Of a DNA stretch of 64,000 nt, positions 26,456 through 35,798 are shown piece by piece (the first letter of the stretch is position 1; each line of letters begins with the position of its first letter). The DNA is taken from NCBI RefSeq assembly GCF_001870785.1, contig NZ_MOLV01000009.1, positions 62,001 to 126,000 on the forward strand, in the 5' to 3' direction. The notes beneath the pieces are model-generated. The model saw only the letters and a program-made list of their open reading frames with translations. It searched no databases and was not told the DNA's origin. The translations under genes were made by a program, and so were the position numbers. Origin of the DNA: Exiguobacterium sp. KRL4 (lineage in GTDB: Bacteria > Bacillota > Bacilli > Exiguobacteriales > Exiguobacteriaceae).

Positions 26456-28615
26456 ATGAGGAACAGTGAATCGGGAACACAACAAGCCAGGCTGATTTCA
26501 GTCGAATTCATGACGTTTCAAACCATTTTGATGGAAACGATGACGCCGTTCGGACAGGATGACTTTTTGCTTGTATCCGATGGACGGGTGATCGACCACC
26601 GGATCAGTAGTCAAGAAGAGAGTGACGGTACATTCAAATTGACACTTCTGCTCGATCGAGCAATTGAGTTGGAACGGTGTTATGAAATCGTATTACCCGA
26701 CCAGGAGCGACTTCGTGTTTTACCGAGTCAAATCGTACGGACGATGTTGTTTGACCGTAAATACAGTTACGAAGGACCGTTAGGCCTTGTGTTTCAGGAG
26801 GAGAAGATTGCTTTTTATGTGTGGTCACCAATCGCGGAGCGGATCGAGTGTGTGCGTTATGATCAAGAAGAACAGGAAATTGAAACAAAAGAACTTGTTC
26901 GGCAGGAACGGGGTGCTCATCACCTGATTGTTCCGCGGCAATGGGAGCATAGCTTATACCGGTACCGGGTGACGACGTATCTCGGAACACATGAAATCGT
27001 TGATCCGTATGCAAAAGCAGTTAGCACCAACGGCCGTTTTGGTGTGTTGCTTGATATTGAACATGAAATCGATCAACATTTTCCACACCGCGAGAAACGT
27101 CCCATCTTAATCAAACCAACGGATGCCATTCTTTATGAGGCGCATGTACGTGATTTCACGGTCGATCCGTCTTCCGGTTCTGCATACCCTGGGCAATACT
27201 TGGGCGTCGTGGAGTCAGGAACAGTTTCGCCGGAGGGGCGGACGACGGGCATCGACTATTTACTTGAGCTTGGTGTCACGCATCTTCAGTTGCTTCCCGT
27301 TCATTTTTTTACGACGACAGAAGAAGTGAGTCGCAGTCCGTATAATTGGGGATATGATCCTGTTCAGTGGTTTTCACTTGCTGGGAGTTATGCCAGTGAC
27401 CCGACCGATCCGAAAGTCCGGATTTTGGAGTACGCCGAGATGGTGGAACGACTACATGCAGCGGGAATTCGTGTGACGTTTGATGTCGTCATGAACCATG
27501 TCTACATCCGAGAGCACTCGGCACTCGAACATCTGGTGCCGGGTTACTATTTCCGGTATGAATTAGACGGTACACTTGCCAATGGGACCGGTGTCGGCAA
27601 TGATACGGCATCCGAACGTTTCATGATGAGGCGGATGATCGTCGACTGTCTGACGTATTTTGCTGATGTCTTTCGGATTGATGCTTTTCGATTTGATTTG
27701 ATGGGGATTCATGATATCGAAACGATGAATGCTGTTCGGGCTGCGTTAGATGCAATTGATCCGACGATTTTAGTGTATGGGGAAGGTTGGGATTTAGCGA
27801 CGCCACTTCCGCACCGTCAAAAAGCAACCAGTTCCTTCGCGTCACAAATGCCTAAGGTCGGTCATTTTAATGATGTCTTCCGAGATGCATTAAAAGGATC
27901 GACGTTCAGTGAGACCGACCGTGGTTTTGTTTCAGGAAACGGTTGGCCTGAAGGCGAGGTTCGAAACGGAATGGCAGGCAGTATCACGCTAGCGGGTCAA
28001 ACAGCGGGGCGTTTTCCGGAGCCGACGTATTCCATCAATTATGTCGAGGCGCATGATAACCATACGTTATACGATAAGTTGGTGCTGGCTCGACCGGATT
28101 TGGATGAAAGGATACGACTGCAGATGAGTCGACTTGCCCAAACGATTGTCTTTTTATCAGCGGGCATACCGTTTCTTCATGCCGGACAAGAATTCGGACG
28201 GACTAAAGGCGGAGTCGAAAATAGTTACAACGCACCCGATGCCATCAACCGAATCGATTGGACGTTACGGGATCGGCATGCTCGGATGGTTGACTATCTC
28301 AAGAACATCTTACAAATTCGTCGGATGCACGGTGGTTTTCGGCTGCATCGAGCCAATCAGATTCAAGAACTCTTTCATTTCTTACCGATGCGCGCGGGAG
28401 TCATCGCCTATGAAGTCGAAGCCGTCCATTCGTATGATGCCTGGCAACGGACATTGGTCGTCCACAATGTGACGATGGAATCTGTTGAGATCGCGCTTGA
28501 TCATAACCGGTGGAACGTCCATGTACAGGGAGAGCGCGCATCCGTTACGCCGATTGAGAAGGGTGTTGCCCGGATCATGGTCCTTCCGTTGTCAACAACG
28601 ATTGCAACATGTTAA
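26456..28615 (+). CDS. amyX: Type I pullulanase (AmyX), GH13
   Basis: Debranches alpha-1,6 links of pullulan, starch or glycogen. With ATG 26456 the protein has 719 residues, close to B. subtilis AmyX. It has no signal peptide, so it is intracellular and acts on imported or stored glucans. The pullulanase signature YNWGYDP is at 296-302; the catalytic nucleophile is Asp414 in FRFDLMG, the acid Glu443 in GEGW, and the stabiliser Asp534 in HDNHT. An N-terminal CBM48-like beta domain precedes the barrel. TTG 26441 is an in-frame alternative, but it lies inside a hairpin and is poorly placed for the ribosome site. Confidence 0.93.
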   Translation: MRNSESGTQQARLISVEFMTFQTILMETMTPFGQDDFLLVSDGRVIDHRISSQEESDGTFKLTLLLDRAIELERCYEIVLPDQERLRVLPSQIVRTMLFDRKYSYEGPLGLVFQEEKIAFYVWSPIAERIECVRYDQEEQEIETKELVRQERGAHHLIVPRQWEHSLYRYRVTTYLGTHEIVDPYAKAVSTNGRFGVLLDIEHEIDQHFPHREKRPILIKPTDAILYEAHVRDFTVDPSSGSAYPGQYLGVVESGTVSPEGRTTGIDYLLELGVTHLQLLPVHFFTTTEEVSRSPYNWGYDPVQWFSLAGSYASDPTDPKVRILEYAEMVERLHAAGIRVTFDVVMNHVYIREHSALEHLVPGYYFRYELDGTLANGTGVGNDTASERFMMRRMIVDCLTYFADVFRIDAFRFDLMGIHDIETMNAVRAALDAIDPTILVYGEGWDLATPLPHRQKATSSFASQMPKVGHFNDVFRDALKGSTFSETDRGFVSGNGWPEGEVRNGMAGSITLAGQTAGRFPEPTYSINYVEAHDNHTLYDKLVLARPDLDERIRLQMSRLAQTIVFLSAGIPFLHAGQEFGRTKGGVENSYNAPDAINRIDWTLRDRHARMVDYLKNILQIRRMHGGFRLHRANQIQELFHFLPMRAGVIAYEVEAVHSYDAWQRTLVVHNVTMESVEIALDHNRWNVHVQGERASVTPIEKGVARIMVLPLSTTIATC

Positions 28616-28666
28616 GATAAGCATTGTGCCTGAAGGCAAATCTACTAAAAAGTTGAGCGGATTATA

Positions 28667-29470
28667 ATGGAATTAGATATTTTAGATGCGCTTGGCGAAG
28701 GCTGGACCCTTACGCCAGCAGGTGGAATTACGGGAGAAGCGTACATTGCTTCGACCGGTCAGTCGAAACTCTTTTTAAAACGAAATTCATCGCCATTCCT
28801 GGCGATTTTATCTGCGGATGGGATCGTACCAAAACTGCTTTGGACAAAACGGATTTATAGCGGGGATGTCATTAGTGCGCAACAGTTCATCGAAGGTCAA
28901 GAATTAGAACCGGAAATGATGGAACGACCGGAAGTGGCGCGCCTGCTTGGGAAAATCCACGATTCGAAAGAATTGTTATTCATGTTGCAACAGCTGGACC
29001 AACGTCCGATTGAGCCAGATGAGCTGTTACGACAATGCCGTTTGTATTTTCAACCAACCGAACTTAAGCAACCTGAACTGATTGAACAGGCGATTGACTA
29101 TTTATCCGAGCGTTTACCGTATGTCAGAACGGATGAGCAAGTTGTCTGTCACTCCGATCTGAATCACAATAATTGGTTAGTCGGGACAGACGGTCATCTG
29201 TATCTCAATGACTGGGATGATGCCATCATTGCGGATCGTGCCTATGATCTAGGGATGATGCTGTACAGTTATGTGGATGAAGAATTCTGGCCGGAGTGGT
29301 TTGCGAGCTACGGTCATCCATTGACGGCTGAACTCAAACAACGGATGTATTGGTATGTCGTCGCACAAGCTGTTTTGTCGATTTATTGGTATGAAGATAC
29401 GGCTCATCCCGATGCGACAGATAGTTACCTTTTTCTAGAACAACTGCTTGAGACTGAGCAGGGGGAATAA
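28667..29470 (+). CDS. ytmP: Aminoglycoside phosphotransferase/choline-kinase-like protein YtmP
   Basis: A 267-residue kinase-fold protein of the APH/choline-kinase family. The catalytic loop is HSDLNHNNW (Asp164, Asn169) and the metal-binding motif YLNDWDDA (Asp182). Its natural substrate is unknown. In B. subtilis ytmP lies beside trmB; here the acetoin genes alsSD and a small gene separate them. The ribosome site is weak (GAGCGG). The stop is followed by a very strong hairpin. Confidence 0.85.
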   Translation: MELDILDALGEGWTLTPAGGITGEAYIASTGQSKLFLKRNSSPFLAILSADGIVPKLLWTKRIYSGDVISAQQFIEGQELEPEMMERPEVARLLGKIHDSKELLFMLQQLDQRPIEPDELLRQCRLYFQPTELKQPELIEQAIDYLSERLPYVRTDEQVVCHSDLNHNNWLVGTDGHLYLNDWDDAIIADRAYDLGMMLYSYVDEEFWPEWFASYGHPLTAELKQRMYWYVVAQAVLSIYWYEDTAHPDATDSYLFLEQLLETEQGE

Positions 29471-29499
29471 GGCGGGATCTATGCCGAATGACGACAAAA

Positions 29500-29535
29500 A
29501 ACGTGTGGACACAGAAATAAGTGTCCACACGTTTT
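29500..29535. terminator. Bidirectional terminator between ytmP and alsD
   Basis: A 13-bp stem (29500-29512 with 29521-29533), with an A-run before and a T-run after, serves both convergent genes. Confidence 0.9.
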
Positions 29536-29537
29536 TT

Positions 29538-30251
29538 TTAGCCTTCTGCGATTTTGATTTCTTGTTCGATATCGTGGCTTTCGAGATCAGCTGTCCGGTA
29601 ATCGACTGTCGTCGGAAGACGTAAATCCAGACGGGGTTTTTCTTCAAATGTCACGGTCACATGTTGGACCGTATAGTCGAAGACGTGACCACCACCGCTG
29701 CGCTCCTTGTCGATGAAATGAAGGTGATACCCAGCGACGGCGATACCGTGACCGAACCGTGGTGTGAAGTAACCCGCTAACGTTCCTTCGATCTGTTCGA
29801 ACGTCCGGGCACTTTGTGTCGCGACGGCTTCTGTGATCGGCCGAAACGGTTTTTCTTGTCGGGCGACCGTCCGTGTTTTGACTTCAGAAAATGTTCCGTC
29901 GATCCGCACCGCATAAAAACTGTTGACGGTATGGAGTTGCTCACTCAACCACTGTTCAAACGCTTGTTTCGTCATCACCTGATCCATTTGGAACGAGTGT
30001 TCTGGAGTGAATCGGGTGAGGGAACAGAACGGCGTTGTCGTTTCTGGGTCGAGTGGTCGGGCGCTGCCATCAGAACGGAGCTGGTAAAACGCTCCGTCAA
30101 ACCCAATCATTTCACCATCTAGATGATCGAACGTTCCGATACCGAAATCGTGTCCTGCGAGAATGGAGGCATAACTCGTTTCGCTTTCAAACACACCATC
30201 GAGTAACGCCATCATCGTTGAAATTTGAAGTAACGTATCATCGTGTTGCAT
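29538..30251 (-). CDS. alsD: Acetolactate decarboxylase
   Basis: Converts 2-acetolactate to acetoin, the second step of neutral overflow fermentation from pyruvate. The 237-residue protein shows the zinc ligands in AGYHLHFIDK and the nearby histidine in SGGGHVFDY, plus the catalytic glutamate/arginine region VNSFYAVRI. It follows alsS by 15 bases on the same strand, with AGGAGC upstream of ATG 30251, so the pair is one operon. No alsR-type regulator gene is adjacent. Confidence 0.95.
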   Translation of the reverse strand: MQHDDTLLQISTMMALLDGVFESETSYASILAGHDFGIGTFDHLDGEMIGFDGAFYQLRSDGSARPLDPETTTPFCSLTRFTPEHSFQMDQVMTKQAFEQWLSEQLHTVNSFYAVRIDGTFSEVKTRTVARQEKPFRPITEAVATQSARTFEQIEGTLAGYFTPRFGHGIAVAGYHLHFIDKERSGGGHVFDYTVQHVTVTFEEKPRLDLRLPTTVDYRTADLESHDIEQEIKIAEG

Positions 30252-30266
30252 CGTTTCCAGCTCCTA

Positions 30267-31961
30267 TCAGTTAAGTTGATCCAAGTGTACTTCTTTACCA
30301 AGCGTGATGTTATCACTGTAGTCAATCGGAACGTCGACGATGACGGGACCTTCCGTCTTCCATGCTTCTTCCATGACGGAGACGAGTTCCGATGGATGGT
30401 TGACGCGGAGTCCTTTGGCACCAAAACTTTCGGCGTATTTCACAAGATCGACTTCACCGAACGACGTGCCCGATTTCCGGTTGTATTTCATTTCTTGTTG
30501 GAAAGCAACCATATCAAAACCACTATCACGCCAAACGAAATGAACGAGTGGTGCATTCAGTCGGACGGCAGTTTCGAGCTCCATCGCGGAGAAAAGGAAC
30601 CCGCCATCACCAGAAATCGAGACGGCTTTTTTACCAGGGCGAACGAGCGTCGCAGCAATTGCCCAAGGTAAGGCGACGCCAAGTGTCTGCATGCCGTTGC
30701 TGAATAAAAGGTGACGTGGCTCGTACGAACGGAAATGGCGAGCCATCCAGATATAGTGAGACCCGACATCGACGGTAACGGTCACATCGTCAGCGATTTG
30801 TTCCCGTAATGTTTTCATGAAATAGAGTGGGTGTGTCAAAAGAGAGTCTTTGACGATTGGTGGAATATCTCGTTCCTCTAGCCGTTGTTGAAGACCACGC
30901 AAGAACTCCGTCGAACTCGTCGGGAGGGTCAGTGGATTCAAACGGTCAGATAAGGCGTTGATCGTTGCGGCGACATCACCGACAAGTTCCCGGTCCGGGC
31001 GATAGAAGTGATCAATTTCAGCGCGCATCTGATCGAGGTGAATCAAAGTCCGGTCGTGGGAAGGTTGATTCCAGAACTTCGGATCATAGCCGATCGGGTC
31101 ATATCCGATCGCTAAGACGAGATCGGCTTCTGCCAACAAGGAATCCCCTGGTTGGTTGCGGAATAGACCGACGCGGCCATAGAAGTTCGATTCGAGTTCT
31201 CGCGAAAGTGTACCGGCTGCCTGAAACGTCTGGACGACAGGAATCGATACCCGTTGTAAGAGTGCGCGAATCGCTTGGACGACATGTGGTTGACTCGAGC
31301 GCATACCAAGTAATAACACCGGTAACTGAGCTTGCTCGATTAACGTTGCTGTCTCGTTGACCCACTCTTCTGGAGCGATCCCGAGTTTGGGTGTCGGGAC
31401 TGCTTTAAAGGAGGTGACGTTCGATTCACTTAGACCAACATCTTGCGGGATGCTGACAAAAGCGGCACCGGACGTCGTTTCAGCAGTCCGAAACGCATTC
31501 GACAAGACTTCTGGAATATTATCGGCATCTTGAACTTCGGCGCTGAAGTTCGTGATTGGTGTGAAGAGGGCCTGATTGTCCATCGATTGGTGAGTCCGTT
31601 TCAGACGATCGGCACGCGGCACGGCACCGGCGATCGCGACAACCGGGTCACCTTCCGAGTTGGCCGTGACGAGACCAGTCGCGAGATTCGAAGCGCCGGG
31701 GCCTGATGTGACAAGGACGACACCCGGTTTATCCGTTAAACGACCAATGGCTTGAGCCATGAAAGCGGCATTTTGTTCGTGGCGTGCGACAATCAGTTCC
31801 GGACCACGATCCTGAAGAACGTTGAACACGGAGTCGATCTTCGCGCCCGGGATTCCGAAAATATAGTCGACCCCTTGTTCAATCAAGGTGTCGACGACTA
31901 AATCGGCGCCTGTTTTCTTCTGTATCATATTTTCTTTTTCTCTGTTTTGTTTTTCTGTCAT
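30267..31961 (-). CDS. alsS: Acetolactate synthase, catabolic
   Basis: Condenses two pyruvates to 2-acetolactate with thiamine diphosphate. The 564-residue protein has the catalytic glutamate in ARHEQNAAF (Glu62), the diphosphate-binding [17 protein letters not shown] segment, and a C-terminus (DVPIDYSDN) typical of the FAD-independent catabolic AlsS rather than the biosynthetic IlvB. It lies in an operon with alsD and no IlvN subunit. ATG 31961 has AAGGAGAA upstream, and a good promoter lies about 70 bases before the start. Insertion between ytmP and trmB differs from B. subtilis, where alsSD is elsewhere. Confidence 0.96.
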   Translation of the reverse strand: MTEKQNREKENMIQKKTGADLVVDTLIEQGVDYIFGIPGAKIDSVFNVLQDRGPELIVARHEQNAAFMAQAIGRLTDKPGVVLVTSGPGASNLATGLVTANSEGDPVVAIAGAVPRADRLKRTHQSMDNQALFTPITNFSAEVQDADNIPEVLSNAFRTAETTSGAAFVSIPQDVGLSESNVTSFKAVPTPKLGIAPEEWVNETATLIEQAQLPVLLLGMRSSQPHVVQAIRALLQRVSIPVVQTFQAAGTLSRELESNFYGRVGLFRNQPGDSLLAEADLVLAIGYDPIGYDPKFWNQPSHDRTLIHLDQMRAEIDHFYRPDRELVGDVAATINALSDRLNPLTLPTSSTEFLRGLQQRLEERDIPPIVKDSLLTHPLYFMKTLREQIADDVTVTVDVGSHYIWMARHFRSYEPRHLLFSNGMQTLGVALPWAIAATLVRPGKKAVSISGDGGFLFSAMELETAVRLNAPLVHFVWRDSGFDMVAFQQEMKYNRKSGTSFGEVDLVKYAESFGAKGLRVNHPSELVSVMEEAWKTEGPVIVDVPIDYSDNITLGKEVHLDQLN

Positions 31962-32030
31962 TACAATTCTCCTTCTTTACCAATAGTTTTGGTTGTTCGA
32001 TAGCTGTAATTAAAAAACTGTTTCAAAGAA

Positions 32031-32059
32031 ATTATACAACTGTTTTAGTGATAATCCAA
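32031..32059 (-). promoter_or_regulatory. Sigma-A promoter of alsSD
   Basis: TTGGAT (32059-32054), 17-bp spacer, TATAAT (32036-32031) on the minus strand. Confidence 0.75.
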
Positions 32060-32079
32060 GGTCAATCGTTCAGAAACTA

Positions 32080-32113
32080 AAAAAGACACCTTGTGATGAA
32101 CACAAGATGCCTT
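32080..32113 (-). terminator. Terminator of the CydS-like gene
   Basis: On the minus strand AAGGCATCTTGTG pairs with CACAAGGTGTCTT (one mismatch, one G-T) before a T-run. It insulates alsSD. Confidence 0.8.
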
Positions 32114-32123
32114 GACTTGACGA

Positions 32124-32225
32124 TTATTCAGCGTTGACTTTACCAAACGTCGCCCAAACGAAAAGGGCAGTTACACCCATGACGAGGACGATCGGGGAAG
32201 CCCATGAGATTAAGAAGTCATCCAT
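32124..32225 (-). CDS. 33-residue single-helix membrane protein, CydS-like
   Basis: This short gene encodes 33 residues starting MDDFLISWASPIVLVM and ending FGKVNAE. One hydrophobic helix fills residues 9-26, with acidic residues at the N-end. AAGGAGG stands seven bases before the ATG, a promoter (TTGAGA-N17-TACACT) lies upstream and a terminator downstream, so it is a real unit. Length, FLI near the start, central hydrophobic run and terminal V-x-x-E resemble the cytochrome bd oxidase subunit CydS of Geobacillus as I recall it. No cydAB genes are nearby, so a CydS role is an inference; a stand-alone small membrane regulator is the alternative. Confidence 0.7.
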   Translation of the reverse strand: MDDFLISWASPIVLVMGVTALFVWATFGKVNAE

Positions 32226-32264
32226 CAATAAAACCTCCTTTTAATGAAAAACCTTTGTACTGTC

Positions 32265-32293
32265 AGTGTAGTAGATTGCTCACTAATTCTCAA
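32265..32293 (-). promoter_or_regulatory. Sigma-A promoter of the CydS-like gene
   Basis: TTGAGA (32293-32288), 17-bp spacer, TACACT (32270-32265), about 40 bases before the start codon. Confidence 0.7.
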
Positions 32294-32405
32294 GTGACGA
32301 TCTGCTGAACATTCTTTTTTGAGAGTAGGAAGAACATCTTATATATTTACCCGAATCATGATAAACTTATCTGCGGATAATTTAAGAATCGAAAGGATGA
32401 GCAGT

Positions 32406-33047
32406 ATGCGTTTACGCCACAAGCCATGGGCACTGGATTATATGAAAGAGCAATCCTCCATCTATATAGCAGACCCGTCAACTTTAAAAGGAAACTGGTC
32501 AAGCGAATTTAAGAATACAAATCCGATTTTCATCGAAGTCGGTTCGGGCAAAGGGGCCTTCATCACAGGGATGGCAAAACAGTATCCGGAGGTCAACTTC
32601 ATCGCAATCGAGTTATTTGAGAGCGTTGCTGTTGCAATCGTTCAGAAGATGGTTGAAGAACCACTTGAAAATGTCCGTGTCTTGACTGTCGATGCAAAAG
32701 ACTTACGTGACTTCTTTGAAAAAGGAGAAGTTGCCCGTGTTTATTTGAACTTCTCTGATCCTTGGCCAAAGTCACGTCATGCGAAGCGACGCTTGACATA
32801 CAAAACATTCCTTTCGACATACGAAGAGATTTTACCAAAGAACGGGCAGATTCACTTTAAGACGGATAACCGGAAATTATTTGAATCGAGTCTGATGACG
32901 ATGTCGGCTTACGGGATGACATTTGATTGGATGTCGCTTGATTTACACGCCAATGAGCCGGAAAATAACGTCAGAACAGAATACGAAGAACGATTCTCAG
33001 CACTAGGTCAACCGATTTATCGGATGGAAGCGACGTACGATAATTAA
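32406..33047 (+). CDS. trmB: tRNA (guanine-N7)-methyltransferase
   Basis: Forms m7G46 in the tRNA variable loop. The 213-residue protein starts MRLRHKPWALDY like B. subtilis TrmB. The S-adenosylmethionine motif is IEVGSGKGAFI, and the family signature is NFSDPWPKSRHAKRRLT. ATG 32406 follows AAAGGATGAG; a longer frame from 32319 lacks family similarity. It is divergent from the CydS-like gene. Confidence 0.96.
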   Translation: MRLRHKPWALDYMKEQSSIYIADPSTLKGNWSSEFKNTNPIFIEVGSGKGAFITGMAKQYPEVNFIAIELFESVAVAIVQKMVEEPLENVRVLTVDAKDLRDFFEKGEVARVYLNFSDPWPKSRHAKRRLTYKTFLSTYEEILPKNGQIHFKTDNRKLFESSLMTMSAYGMTFDWMSLDLHANEPENNVRTEYEERFSALGQPIYRMEATYDN

Positions 33048-33162
33048 TTTGGACAAAAAGTTTTCTTATTTTCCTAGCATTTCTTTCACACTTTTTTCTT
33101 ATTAATTGGTACAATGTTGTTGACTGAAGAACTGTATTTACAGGTAAAGGGGGAATTTGGGG

Positions 33163-33678
33163 ATGTGGCAAAAAAGCTTAGCCTTCGTAACAGCACTCTT
33201 TCTCGCATTAAGTATCGGTCAATCGGTATTCGCTGCGATTGATACGTCATCTATGCAAAAAGCACTTGACGAGGATTTGAAGAGTACGCATTACGATTAT
33301 AAAAAAGGATCTGTTGAGATTGAAGATCCAAAAATGTTCACTGGTGAAAAAGGTGAACAGATTATTGGTGGAATTGCTGTCATTGAGACGGTTCGTGATG
33401 GAATCTTCATTACAATGAAACGTGAAATTCATTTCTATAACGCAGATAGCGGCAAATTACTTACAAGTGCAGATGCGGCTAAAGTAGATGGCGTCAAAGA
33501 ATACATCGATAGCAACTCGGATAACTTGCAACAAAAAGTTGTCTACTGGTTACCGATGTTACTGATGTTGTTATTGATTGCTGTACCAGCCATCATGTTA
33601 TATGTCGTCGTACCGCGCCTGTATTCTACTACAGAATATATGAACCCGATCTACGAACGTAATGACAATCCGCGTTGA
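33163..33678 (+). CDS. Secreted/membrane protein of unknown function
   Basis: I do not recognise this 171-residue protein. A signal peptide (residues 1-24, ending SVFAA) is followed by a hydrophilic domain of about 90 residues rich in Lys and Asp, and a second membrane segment near 128-150 (VVYWLPMLLMLLLIAVPAIMLYVVV). The predicted form is an extracytoplasmic domain held by a C-terminal helix with a short charged tail inside. ATG 33163 follows AAAGGGGGAA. It is monocistronic with a strong terminator. Confidence 0.65.
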   Translation: MWQKSLAFVTALFLALSIGQSVFAAIDTSSMQKALDEDLKSTHYDYKKGSVEIEDPKMFTGEKGEQIIGGIAVIETVRDGIFITMKREIHFYNADSGKLLTSADAAKVDGVKEYIDSNSDNLQQKVVYWLPMLLMLLLIAVPAIMLYVVVPRLYSTTEYMNPIYERNDNPR

Positions 33679-33692
33679 TCAAGACGGAATAC

Positions 33693-33738
33693 CAAAACAC
33701 CCGATGTGAACCATATGGCTCACATCGGGTGTTTTTTC
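33693..33738. terminator. Strong bidirectional terminator
   Basis: A 16-bp perfect stem (33694-33709 with 33720-33735) flanked by A and T runs between convergent genes. Confidence 0.92.
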
Positions 33739-33740
33739 AT

Positions 33741-34097
33741 TCAAACGAACAAAACGAGTAAAAAAGCGATAATTGCAGGTAAACCTTGTTTCCAGAGAAT
33801 CGAAAGACTGGCCGTCGCGGCTCCGTAAAGAGCGGCAATGATGACGCAAGCGAGGAAAAAAAGTTGAACAACGGACGAACCGAGAATCAATCCGAAAATC
33901 AAACCGGCGGCAAGGAAACCGTTGTACAACCCTTGATTGGCGAACAGCGTCTTGATGCGGGGATCTGCGGCGGTTTCTTTCGTCAAATTAAATGTACGCA
34001 GCGCAGGACGAGACGATAAGAAAAACATCTCGAGCGCCAGAATATAAAAGTGTTCTAACGCGACGATGAGCACAAAAATCGTGGCGAGCATACCCAT
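33741..34097 (-). CDS. DUF1304 membrane protein
   Basis: A 118-residue protein with four hydrophobic helices and the family-typical start LEHFYILALEMF and central NQGLYNGFLAAGL motif. DUF1304 proteins are small inner-membrane proteins of unknown function. AGGAGGAG precedes ATG 34097. It is downstream of the ytzB-like gene on the same strand, but that gene's terminator lies between them, so cotranscription is doubtful. Confidence 0.85.
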   Translation of the reverse strand: MGMLATIFVLIVALEHFYILALEMFFLSSRPALRTFNLTKETAADPRIKTLFANQGLYNGFLAAGLIFGLILGSSVVQLFFLACVIIAALYGAATASLSILWKQGLPAIIAFLLVLFV

Positions 34098-34114
34098 AAG
34101 GAACTCTCCTCCTC

Positions 34115-34152
34115 AAAAAAAGACCATACTTCGTCGATCGAAGCATGGTCTA
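34115..34152 (-). terminator. Terminator of the ytzB-like gene
   Basis: On the minus strand AGACCAT and ATGGTCT arms, extended by CTTCG/CGAAG, precede seven T. Confidence 0.85.
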
Positions 34153-34156
34153 CATA

Positions 34157-34459
34157 TTATGCATATTCGAGTAAAGCACCTGTTTCCGCATCAACTGTGA
34201 ATTGATACGTTTTTTCATCGTCACCTTCAAGGACCGAGATGCCACCTTTGTAGCTTTGGTAGTCACGTGACTCATATGCATAAGCCTCTGGTGTTGCAGA
34301 GATCCATGCACCTTGGACACGTCCTTTTGCTGAAAATGTGCGTTTCGTGATTTCGAGCGCTTCCTCGGCAGATAATTGTTTGTTGTCGACAGCCTTCTTG
34401 ACTGCGAAAGCGGCAACGACAGCTGCTGCAAGACCGATAATCCAATAGCGTTTTTTCAT
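34157..34459 (-). CDS. PepSY-domain small membrane-anchored protein (YtzB-like)
   Basis: A 100-residue protein with an N-terminal membrane anchor (YWIIGLAAAVVAAFAV, residues 5-20) and one PepSY domain: LSAEEALEITKRTF, then the closing strand TYQFTVDAETGALLEYA. PepSY domains are proposed to inhibit or chaperone secreted proteases. ATG 34459 follows AAGGAGGGG. In B. subtilis the similar ytzB lies beside the peptidase gene ytoP, as here, where the two are divergent. Confidence 0.82.
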   Translation of the reverse strand: MKKRYWIIGLAAAVVAAFAVKKAVDNKQLSAEEALEITKRTFSAKGRVQGAWISATPEAYAYESRDYQSYKGGISVLEGDDEKTYQFTVDAETGALLEYA

Positions 34460-34579
34460 TAAAATTCCCCTCCTTACAGGTTCTATTCCTACTGTACCAA
34501 ATAATTCGCCCAGTGAGAAACAAAAGGTTAAGTGATTGAAGCAAAATTTTGTATAATGAATGAACAGGAGGCGATACAT

Positions 34580-35650
34580 ATGAATGAAAAAACAAGAGAG
34601 TTATTTCGAACGTTAACGGAATTGAATGGTGCACCCGGATTTGAACATGATGTCAGACAGTTCGTCAAAGAACGGATTGCACCGGTGACCGATGAAATCA
34701 TTACGGATGGTCTCGGATCGATTTTTGGAAAACGGACAGGGCAAGCAGATGGCCCAAGAGTCATGGTCGCAGGACACATGGATGAAGTAGCCTTCATGGT
34801 GACACAAATCACCAAAAACGGGATGCTCCGCATTCAACCGCTTGGTGGATGGTGGAGTCAAGTCTTGCTTGCACAACGGTTCTCGATTTGCGGGGATAAG
34901 GGAATCATTCCCGGAGTCATCGCATCAACTCCGCCCCATCTGTTGACGGATGAAGTCCGGAATAAACCGATGGCAATCAAAGATATGTTCATCGATGTCG
35001 GAGCAGATTCAAAAGAAGAAGCTGAGTCGTTTGGAATTCGTCCGGGTATTCCGGTGGTTCCGTTTTTCCCGTTCACTCCGATGGCGAACCCGAAAAAAAT
35101 CATGGCCAAAGCATGGGACAACCGTTATGGCGTGGGAATGGCAATCGAGTTATTAGAGGAAACGACAGCATCGGACCATCCGAATGTCTTATTCTCAGGC
35201 GCGACGGTCCAAGAAGAAGTTGGATTACGCGGCGCCCAAACGGCAACGAACCTGATTGATCCTGACGTCGCATTCGTCGTCGACGCGTCGCCGGCAAATG
35301 ATGCTTCAGGTGATAAAACGGAATTCGGACAGCTGGGACAAGGTCCGTTGTTGCGGATTAAGGACAGTGTCATGATCTTATCAAAAGAGATGACGGAGTA
35401 CGTCTTAGATACAGCGGAATCAAACAACATTCCGTATCAATACTATGTTGGGGCAGGCGGAACAGACGGCGGAGTCATCCACCGCTCGAACAACGGGATT
35501 CCAACGACCGTCGTAGGTCTGCCGGCACGCTACATCCACACGCATGCGTCGATCATGCATACGGATGATTACGATGCGGCAAAAGAGTTACTCAAAAAAC
35601 TCGTGACACAACTTGATGCAACGACACTAGCTACTTTACAAGTGAAGTGA
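34580..35650 (+). CDS. ytoP: M42-family aminopeptidase YtoP
   Basis: A 356-residue cytosolic metallo-aminopeptidase of family M42 (glutamyl aminopeptidase/FrvX/tetrahedral aminopeptidase group). The metal ligands are in [48 protein letters not shown] and [11 protein letters not shown]. It trims peptides, probably as a large oligomer. ATG 34580 follows AGGAGG; the longer frame from 34532 is unlikely. Confidence 0.92.
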   Translation: MNEKTRELFRTLTELNGAPGFEHDVRQFVKERIAPVTDEIITDGLGSIFGKRTGQADGPRVMVAGHMDEVAFMVTQITKNGMLRIQPLGGWWSQVLLAQRFSICGDKGIIPGVIASTPPHLLTDEVRNKPMAIKDMFIDVGADSKEEAESFGIRPGIPVVPFFPFTPMANPKKIMAKAWDNRYGVGMAIELLEETTASDHPNVLFSGATVQEEVGLRGAQTATNLIDPDVAFVVDASPANDASGDKTEFGQLGQGPLLRIKDSVMILSKEMTEYVLDTAESNNIPYQYYVGAGGTDGGVIHRSNNGIPTTVVGLPARYIHTHASIMHTDDYDAAKELLKKLVTQLDATTLATLQVK

Positions 35651-35656
35651 GATTAG

Positions 35657-35698
35657 ACTGAAGAGGGATTTTCAAGTTCCTCTTCGGTTTTTTTTTTA
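35657..35698 (+). terminator. Terminator of ytoP
   Basis: TGAAGAGG pairs with CCTCTTCG before a run of T over ten bases long. Confidence 0.88.
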
Positions 35699-35798
35699 TT
35701 GATTTCAAATTGTCTTGTCAGGTGATGAACAATTGTATGCTCTTTTTCTGGAGTGTTTGTTATAATGAATTTGATTTTAAGCAGAAGGAAGTGGCATT

